Source: CBETVX01 sp965539935 (lineage in GTDB: Bacteria; Bacillota; Clostridia; Peptostreptococcales; Caminicellaceae). From it: 5,615 nt of DNA. The DNA lies in NCBI GenBank assembly GCA_965539935.1, contig CBETVX010000091.1:1-5615 (forward strand), in the 5' to 3' direction. Positions 1-4,197 of this stretch are shown here, piece after piece. A program made the position numbers and the translations under genes. The notes beneath the pieces were generated by a model. It had not been told where the DNA came from. It worked only from the letters and a program-made list of their open reading frames with translations, and searched no databases. Numbering within the stretch: position 1 is the first letter of the stretch; each line of letters starts with the position of its first letter.

Positions 1-53
1 GCCTCATTCATTCGTTTATACATTTCTATTAAGATTTCTTTATTTATTTCCAT
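1..53 (-). CDS. Partial CDS, possible thiamine-diphosphate dehydrogenase E1 alpha subunit (AcoA/PdhA-like), 5' end only
   Basis: Only the first 17 codons are inside the window, and the gene runs off the left edge. The visible peptide is MEINKEILIEMYKRMNE. The ATG at 53-51 is chosen because AGGGGTG (67-61) lies 7 bases upstream and because a sigma-54 promoter lies just further upstream. The pattern of a charged start, then K-E-x-L-x-x-M-Y-x-x-M, resembles the N-terminal helix of E1-alpha subunits of acetoin, pyruvate or branched-chain 2-oxoacid dehydrogenases, where it is usually followed by an R-x-F-E segment. That segment would fall outside the window. Acetoin dehydrogenase operons in Firmicutes are known to use sigma-54 with the activator AcoR, which supports the reading. 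That a gene starts here is well supported. The family is an inference from 17 residues, and any helix-rich N-terminus could mimic it. Confidence 0.5.
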   Translation of the reverse strand, partial: MEINKEILIEMYKRMNE

Positions 54-60
54 TGGCATT

Positions 61-67
61 CACCCCT
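61..67 (-). promoter_or_regulatory. Ribosome binding site of the left-edge gene
   Basis: Minus strand AGGGGTG, 7 bases before the ATG at 53. It decides the start of the truncated gene. A GTG at 63-61 in another frame overlaps this site but meets a stop after seven codons. Confidence 0.65.
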
Positions 68-92
68 TTTTTTATTGTCTACCCTATTTACT

Positions 93-108
93 AGCAAATT
101 ACATGCCA
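93..108 (-). promoter_or_regulatory. Sigma-54 (-24/-12) promoter
   Basis: The minus strand reads TGGCATGTAATTTGCT from 108 to 93. The sigma-54 consensus is TGGCACG-N4-TTGCW. This site has the GG of the -24 element, the GC of the -12 element and the exact spacing, and differs only by C to T at the sixth base. Transcription would start near position 83, giving a leader of about 30 bases that contains the ribosome binding site of the left-edge gene. Promoters of this class need an AAA+ enhancer-binding activator bound upstream. The activator could be an AcoR-type protein outside the window or the LevR-type protein at the right end. No second match was found by eye on either strand of the window. 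Confidence 0.75.
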
Positions 109-300
109 CTACTTTTTTTGTTTTTTTTAATTCCATCTATCTTTGCAATGATCAGAAGCAACAATATTCTAGAACTATAAACTTTAATCTTTTTCAACCA
201 ATACTACGTGGTATATTATGTGTGGTGTATTTTGTAAATTCATTAATATATAGAGGTACTGCTAATTTAAAACTATCTTTAAAATATATTGTTTACATTT
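109..300. other. Non-coding region upstream of the sigma-54 promoter, with A-tract and dyads
   Basis: About 190 bases with no credible gene. Directly upstream of the -24 element, the minus strand carries an almost pure A-tract (128-113, 15 of 16 A), which would bend DNA. Further upstream are a TTGC-N11-GCAA dyad (143-161), a TTCTAGAA palindrome (167-174) and a 14-base near-palindrome, ATACTACGTGGTAT (201-214, 12 of 14 symmetric). A related GTGGTGTAT lies at 222-230. These positions suit upstream activator sites for an enhancer-binding protein, but in DNA this AT-rich some dyads arise by chance. I see no GC-rich terminator after the membrane-protein gene ending at 301. Confidence 0.4.
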
Positions 301-756
301 TTAATGATATTTATTTCTAAATTCCATTGTATCCTGGTGAAGTTTTTCTTCCAAATTCTTCAGTTTTATATATAATTCTTCTCCATTGTTATACATAGCT
401 GATTTAATCCAGTATCGTCCTTTTAGTAAACCTGGATTATCAATTCTCAAATAAATTTTTTTATTGTAAAATTCTTTAATTCTAATACGTTTAATTTGCT
501 CCCATTCATATTCATGGGTTCTTCCAAAGGAATAAAATTTTATTTGTTTTCCGTCATCTATAATCATTTTAGGATTACTTACGCTAATTAAATTATTAGA
601 AATACCATAAATACAAACTATTATATATAGGGTGTATATATTGATTTGTGGGTCTTTTATGTTTAACATTAAACTATATACTAAAATGATAAACATAAAT
701 ATTGTAGGAATTGTAACTGCAAATAGATATCTCTTTTCATCGTATTTATAAATCAT
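301..756 (-). CDS. Small two-helix membrane protein of unknown function
   Basis: A 151-residue protein that I cannot assign to a named family. The layout is a short charged N-terminus, two hydrophobic segments at about residues 11-32 and 39-59, then a soluble domain of about 80 residues (63-140) ending in a charged helix. The soluble part shows alternating strands and a W-x-x-I-x-x-I pattern at about 85-92. That recalls the small bacterial PH-like membrane proteins in which two helices precede one beta domain, but this is only a fold-level guess. The ATG at 756 is preferred over the adjacent in-frame TTG at 759 because AAGGTG (770-765) is 8 bases from the ATG. The gene starts 33 bases after the dehydrogenase stop with no terminator between, so it is probably read through from that gene. 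The ribosome binding site and plausible protein composition support a real gene. Confidence 0.7.
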   Translation of the reverse strand: MIYKYDEKRYLFAVTIPTIFMFIILVYSLMLNIKDPQINIYTLYIIVCIYGISNNLISVSNPKMIIDDGKQIKFYSFGRTHEYEWEQIKRIRIKEFYNKKIYLRIDNPGLLKGRYWIKSAMYNNGEELYIKLKNLEEKLHQDTMEFRNKYH

Positions 757-764
757 CAACTTTT

Positions 765-770
765 CACCTT
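765..770 (-). promoter_or_regulatory. Ribosome binding site of the small membrane-protein gene
   Basis: AAGGTG on the minus strand, 8 bases from the ATG at 756 and 5 bases from the TTG at 759. The spacing and codon favour the ATG. Confidence 0.55.
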
Positions 771-789
771 CTTATAAGGATTTACATTG

Positions 790-1908
790 TTATAGACATT
801 TATTAATAATTTCTAATACATCTATTTTTTTAACTTCTCTTGGATTTTTCTTAAGTGATCTGGATTGGAATGTTTTATCTATCACTTCATTTTCTTTGCC
901 ATGTTTATATCCTGCCTCCATAAGGCTGTGGGGAATTGGGAGCTTATTTAAAATATTTCTCACTTGTTCAGATGCGCTTTTATCTCCTCCTAAAAGCTCT
1001 GCAATTCTATCATATCTATCTCTACAGCTTTCATAGTTAAAATTTATAACTTCAGGAAGTAAAATGGCATTAGCTACACCATGGGAAATATGAAAAACTG
1101 CTCCCATGGGATGGGAAATTGAATGGGCAACTCCTACCCCTGTCTGTGCAAAGGCCAGTGCTGCTATAGTACTTCCTAAGGCCATATTAGATCTACCTTC
1201 TTTATCCATGCCATTTTCTACCACCTTGACTATATTCCTTCCAATTAATTTTATGGCTTCACCGGCTAAAGCCATAGTTACTGGATTTGCTTCCTTTGAA
1301 GTATAGGATTCAATTGCATGGGTCAAGGCGTCCATACCCGTTGCAGAAGTAATATATGGAGGCATACTGTATGTTAAGGTTGGGTCTACGATACTAAGTA
1401 TGGCTTGGAATTTGGGATGGGCTAAACTGTTTTTATTACCAGTAACTGGATTATACAAAACTGAATTTAATGTTATTTCACTACCAGTTCCAGCTGTTGT
1501 AGGTATGGCTACAAAGGGGATTCCTTTGTAATTAAATGGTTCTTTATTTAAATATTTGCTAGTAGATAAATTTAATCCATATAGTCCTGCTGTAGCCTTA
1601 GCAACATCTAAAGCACTGCCGCCACCAAGACCAATAATAAAATCTACACTTTCTTTTTCAGCTAACTCCCTTGCTTCATCTACTATATCTGTATTTGGTT
1701 CTTTCTGTATATGGTCAAATACTATACTATCTATATCATACTTTTTTAAGTTTAAAATAACTCTATTTAAAGTACCTGTTTTTTTTGTAGATTTAGCACC
1801 TGTAACTACTATACATTTTTTACCTAGATCTCTAACTTCTTCACCTAATTTTTCAATAATATTTTCACCAAACAATATATTACTAGGAAAATTAAGAGAA
1901 AATTTCAC
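790..1908 (-). CDS. Iron-containing alcohol dehydrogenase (group III, FucO/DhaT-like)
   Basis: A complete 372-residue NAD(P)-dependent, metal-dependent alcohol dehydrogenase, within the usual 370-390 residues of the family. The nucleotide-binding N-domain has GGGSALD at 95-101 and the conserved IPTTAGTGSE at 135-144. The C-domain supplies the metal ligands Asp193 and His197 (GMDALTHAIE), His262 (GVAHS) and His276 (SHGVAN). These correspond to Asp196, His200, His263 and His277 of E. coli FucO, and His266 is also conserved. The enzyme interconverts an alcohol and an aldehyde or ketone in the cytosol. The substrate cannot be read from sequence; family members act on 1,2- and 1,3-propanediol, butanol, ethanol and others. 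The start is GTG at 1908, set by GGAGG six bases upstream; an ATG two bases further upstream is in another frame and hits a stop at once. It lies 76 bases after the PTS EIIC gene, across a strong hairpin. It may process the imported sugar alcohol or a fermentation product. Confidence 0.93.
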   Translation of the reverse strand: MKFSLNFPSNILFGENIIEKLGEEVRDLGKKCIVVTGAKSTKKTGTLNRVILNLKKYDIDSIVFDHIQKEPNTDIVDEARELAEKESVDFIIGLGGGSALDVAKATAGLYGLNLSTSKYLNKEPFNYKGIPFVAIPTTAGTGSEITLNSVLYNPVTGNKNSLAHPKFQAILSIVDPTLTYSMPPYITSATGMDALTHAIESYTSKEANPVTMALAGEAIKLIGRNIVKVVENGMDKEGRSNMALGSTIAALAFAQTGVGVAHSISHPMGAVFHISHGVANAILLPEVINFNYESCRDRYDRIAELLGGDKSASEQVRNILNKLPIPHSLMEAGYKHGKENEVIDKTFQSRSLKKNPREVKKIDVLEIINKCL

Positions 1909-1914
1909 ATAATC

Positions 1915-1919
1915 CCTCC
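1915..1919 (-). promoter_or_regulatory. Ribosome binding site of the alcohol dehydrogenase gene
   Basis: GGAGG on the minus strand, 6 bases before the GTG at 1908. It fixes GTG as the start codon, because the nearby ATG at 1910 is followed immediately by TGA. Confidence 0.8.
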
Positions 1920-1934
1920 ATTCAATTTAATATT

Positions 1935-1975
1935 TTATAAACCCAGTTTAAATTAAAATTAAACTGGGTTTATAA
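1935..1975 (-). terminator. Perfect 17-bp hairpin between EIIC and dehydrogenase genes (possible terminator, attenuator or processing site)
   Basis: Arms 1935-1951 and 1959-1975 are exactly complementary, with a 7-base loop. The core of each arm is AAACCCAGTTTAA or its complement. The hairpin starts ten bases after the EIIC stop in the direction of transcription. No U-run follows on either strand, so it is not a textbook intrinsic terminator. It may terminate weakly, protect the 3' end of the PTS mRNA, mark a processing site, or act as a symmetrical protein-binding site. The structure is certain; its role is not. Confidence 0.65.
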
Positions 1976-1984
1976 TTAAATATT

Positions 1985-3328
1985 CTAAGCTTCAGTTTCT
2001 CTATTCTCTTTGATAATTCTTCTTCTATTAAATATAGCTAATCCTAATGCTATAACTCCAGCTATTGCTACACCAACTGTTTTAAGTTCCATAATTCTTG
2101 TTATAACCCATGTAAGAGGATTTGCTCCATCACATATACTTGATATCATAGAAGCCCCTTCTGGCATATCAAAGCTAGCATTAATAGCTAGTTCTGTATG
2201 AAGTGGTGCAATATTTGTAGCCATCAATAATCCAAAGGAAACTACAAATAGTCCTACAATAAATGTTCTAAATACATCGCCTTTAGTAATTGGTACAATC
2301 ATAACTAGTGCAAAAGGTATTACTGCTAAGTCTGCAAAAGGTATCATTCTATTTCCTGGTAATATTGCAGCTAATAAAATAGTAACTGGTACAAGTACTA
2401 ATGAAACGGCTAATGTAGTAGGATGTCCTATACCAACTGCAGAATCTAGTCCAATAAGTATTTTTCCTCTGTTGCTAAATTTATTTTGTATAAATTCCTG
2501 TGCAGCATCTGATACAGGCATAAGTCCTTCCATTAACATGGCTGCCATTTTAGGTATTAATACTAATACTCCACCCATAGTAACACCTAGATTTAATATA
2601 CCCTTAAGATTATATCCTGCTCCTGTACCAATAAGTAAACCAATGATAGTACCCATTAATATTGGTTCTCCAAATACTCCAAATCTTTTTTGAAGTGTTT
2701 CAGCATCAACATCTATCTTATTAATTCCAGGTATGAAATCTAAAAGTTTATTTATTATTATTGCTATCGGTACAAATGCCGCAGAGAATCCATGGGGAAG
2801 TGATACCCCTGGTAATCCATTATATTTTTCAACTCCAGGTGCAGTTAAATCTGCTATAACCATTATTATTACCATATTTACAACTGCTGCAAATAATCCC
2901 CAAGCTGTGCTTTGTGTAACTGCAGCAACTAATGCTCCTGTAAATGCAAAATGCCAATAATTCCAAATATCAATATTAAGCGTCTGAGTAGTGTTTGTTA
3001 ATAACATAACTATGTTTACACCTAAGCCCAATGGTATTATCAATGCTCCTACACCAGAAGCAAAGGCTATGGCTGCTGCTGCAGGCCAGCCTACATCAAT
3101 AACACTTAATTGAAGTCCTAATCTATTTACCATCTCTTGTGCTGCAGGTCCTAGATTATTTCCCAATAGTCCTATTACTAAATTAAGTCCTATAAAACCA
3201 ACACCTACTGTAAGACCTGCTCTTATAGCTTTACCAAGTTTAACTCCTAATATTACTGCCAGTATGGCAATGATGATAGGCATCATTACACTTGCACCTA
3301 AATCAACAATATATTCTAATATCGCCAT
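1985..3328 (-). CDS. gatC: PTS EIIC, galactitol family (GatC-like permease)
   Basis: A 447-residue polytopic membrane protein, close to the usual 420-460 residues of GatC-type EIIC. It forms the translocation channel of the PTS and delivers the substrate for phosphorylation by the partner EIIB. The N-terminus (MAILEYIVDLGASVMMPIII) and a GEP-I-x-M-G segment near 220-226 are typical of the family. A GHPTT segment lies at 301-305. Hydrophobic stretches occur roughly at 11-30, 38-56, 82-110, 128-160, 180-196, 222-236, 245-268, 303-323, 330-348, 354-371 and 416-434. The tail is basic (RRRIIK) and cytoplasmic in character. The ATG at 3328 is preferred over the in-frame TTG at 3331 because AGGAGG (3342-3337) is 8 bases from the ATG. 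The family transports galactitol and also other polyols and pentitols, so the gene symbol indicates family, not proven substrate. Confidence 0.92.
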   Translation of the reverse strand: MAILEYIVDLGASVMMPIIIAILAVILGVKLGKAIRAGLTVGVGFIGLNLVIGLLGNNLGPAAQEMVNRLGLQLSVIDVGWPAAAAIAFASGVGALIIPLGLGVNIVMLLTNTTQTLNIDIWNYWHFAFTGALVAAVTQSTAWGLFAAVVNMVIIMVIADLTAPGVEKYNGLPGVSLPHGFSAAFVPIAIIINKLLDFIPGINKIDVDAETLQKRFGVFGEPILMGTIIGLLIGTGAGYNLKGILNLGVTMGGVLVLIPKMAAMLMEGLMPVSDAAQEFIQNKFSNRGKILIGLDSAVGIGHPTTLAVSLVLVPVTILLAAILPGNRMIPFADLAVIPFALVMIVPITKGDVFRTFIVGLFVVSFGLLMATNIAPLHTELAINASFDMPEGASMISSICDGANPLTWVITRIMELKTVGVAIAGVIALGLAIFNRRRIIKENRETEA

Positions 3329-3336
3329 CAATAATT

Positions 3337-3342
3337 CCTCCT
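3337..3342 (-). promoter_or_regulatory. Ribosome binding site of the EIIC gene
   Basis: AGGAGG on the minus strand, 8 bases before the ATG at 3328 and 5 before the TTG at 3331. It favours the ATG start, though the TTG cannot be excluded. Confidence 0.7.
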
Positions 3343-3369
3343 TAACTATAAAATTTATTTTACTATTAT

Positions 3370-3657
3370 TTAAAGTCCAAGTTTTTCAATAACTTCATCT
3401 ATAACTTTATCAACACCTACTCCAGTTAAAAAAGCTACTCCCATTACTACTGGTTTGTTAATACTACTTGAAACATTAGTTGTTGCAATAATTAAATCTA
3501 CATCTCCTGCTTTAGATGCTAACTCTGCTACTTTACACTGAGAAACAGTTACATCATTTCCTTTCCCTCTTTTTTCAAGTTCAGTCATTAATTTTTTTGC
3601 TGCCATTGTTGATGTACATATTCCTGTTCCACAAGCTACTAAGATTTTTTTAGCCAT
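3370..3657 (-). CDS. gatB: PTS EIIB, galactitol family (GatB-like)
   Basis: A complete 95-residue cytosolic phosphocarrier of the size expected for GatB. It takes phosphate from EIIA on a cysteine and passes it to the substrate bound to EIIC. The active-site loop CGTGICTST starts at Cys9, the same position as the phosphorylated Cys of E. coli GatB, and is followed by MAAKKL. This matches the CG-x-G/A-x-x-TSTMAA pattern of the family. A DVDLIIATT strand at 53-61 completes a Rossmann-like core. The ATG at 3657 has AGGAAGG eight bases upstream. The gap to the EIIC gene is about 40 bases and contains only the EIIC ribosome binding site, so the two are co-transcribed. Confidence 0.93.
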   Translation of the reverse strand: MAKKILVACGTGICTSTMAAKKLMTELEKRGKGNDVTVSQCKVAELASKAGDVDLIIATTNVSSSINKPVVMGVAFLTGVGVDKVIDEVIEKLGL

Positions 3658-3691
3658 TTTTTACACCTTCCTTTAATTTTATTTATTTATT

Positions 3692-3719
3692 AGTAAAAAG
3701 AGTTTTATTCTCTTTTACT
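3692..3719 (-). other. Stem-loop directly after the EIIA stop codon
   Basis: Plus-strand arms AGTAAAAAGAG (3692-3702) and CTCTTTTACT (3710-3719) pair over 10 bp with one bulged base and a 7-base loop. On the mRNA the hairpin begins one base after the EIIA stop. It is AT-rich and lacks a following U-run, so it is more likely a weak mRNA stability or processing element than a terminator. Confidence 0.4.
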
Positions 3720-3720
3720 T

Positions 3721-4185
3721 CTAAGCTATTTGAAGAAATAATTCTACTAACTTTTTAGGTTCTTTACTTTCTTTAATACTTCTCAATAAATCCTGATCTT
3801 GAATAATACTCATTAATTTTTGTAAAACTTCCAACTGAGTTTTTGGTTCTTTTATGGCTAGCATAAAAATAACCTCCACATCTACTTCCACTTCATCCAT
3901 TCCCATCATTCTAAACTTAACAGGTTTTTCCAAGATTCCTATTGCTAAAGCGGGAGTATTTACATGCTCAACATCTGTATGGGGTATTGCTACACCTATG
4001 TCGCTAGTTGCTAATCCAGTTGGAAAGACTTTTTCTCTTTCTTGTACTGCATTAATATAACTTTCCTTAACAAAATTATTTTTATATAATGTGTCTGCTA
4101 ACTTTCCAATTGCATCATTTGCATCACTGGCTTCCATACCAATTACCACAAGTTCTTCTCTTAATAAATTCTCTGTAACACTCAT
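3721..4185 (-). CDS. gatA: PTS EIIA, fructose/mannitol superfamily, GatA-like
   Basis: A complete 154-residue single-domain EIIA, the usual length for GatA-type proteins. It accepts phosphate from HPr on a histidine and passes it to EIIB. The active-site motif GVAIPHTD places the phosphorylated His at residue 69, preceded by the typical RE-x-x-x-PTGL segment at 50-58. The neighbouring GatB-like and GatC-like genes assign it to the galactitol system rather than fructose or mannitol. The ATG at 4185 has GGAGG (4197-4193) seven bases upstream, and that GGAGG abuts the stop codon of the regulator gene. The genes are therefore tightly coupled, and there is no room for a promoter between them. It is followed after one base by a small stem-loop and 63 bases later by the EIIB gene. 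Confidence 0.93.
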   Translation of the reverse strand: MSVTENLLREELVVIGMEASDANDAIGKLADTLYKNNFVKESYINAVQEREKVFPTGLATSDIGVAIPHTDVEHVNTPALAIGILEKPVKFRMMGMDEVEVDVEVIFMLAIKEPKTQLEVLQKLMSIIQDQDLLRSIKESKEPKKLVELFLQIA

Positions 4186-4197
4186 TTTTTTTCCTCC

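Noticed and set aside
41..63. GTG start at 63 for the left-edge gene
   Set aside because: It overlaps the ribosome binding site and its frame stops after seven codons, whereas the ATG at 53 stays open to the edge.
75..320. Plus-strand open frame of 81 codons
   Set aside because: It starts at a TTG with no ribosome binding site, overlaps the sigma-54 promoter and A-tract, and encodes a low-complexity AT-driven peptide with no recognisable domain.
1556..1912. Plus-strand open frame of 118 codons
   Set aside because: It is a shadow of the alcohol dehydrogenase N-terminal half, whose family motifs on the other strand are unambiguous.
2163..2178. Plus-strand TGGCATATCAAAGCT resembling a sigma-54 site
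   Set aside because: The spacing is one base short, the -12 element lacks TTGC, and it lies antisense inside the EIIC gene with no gene to serve.
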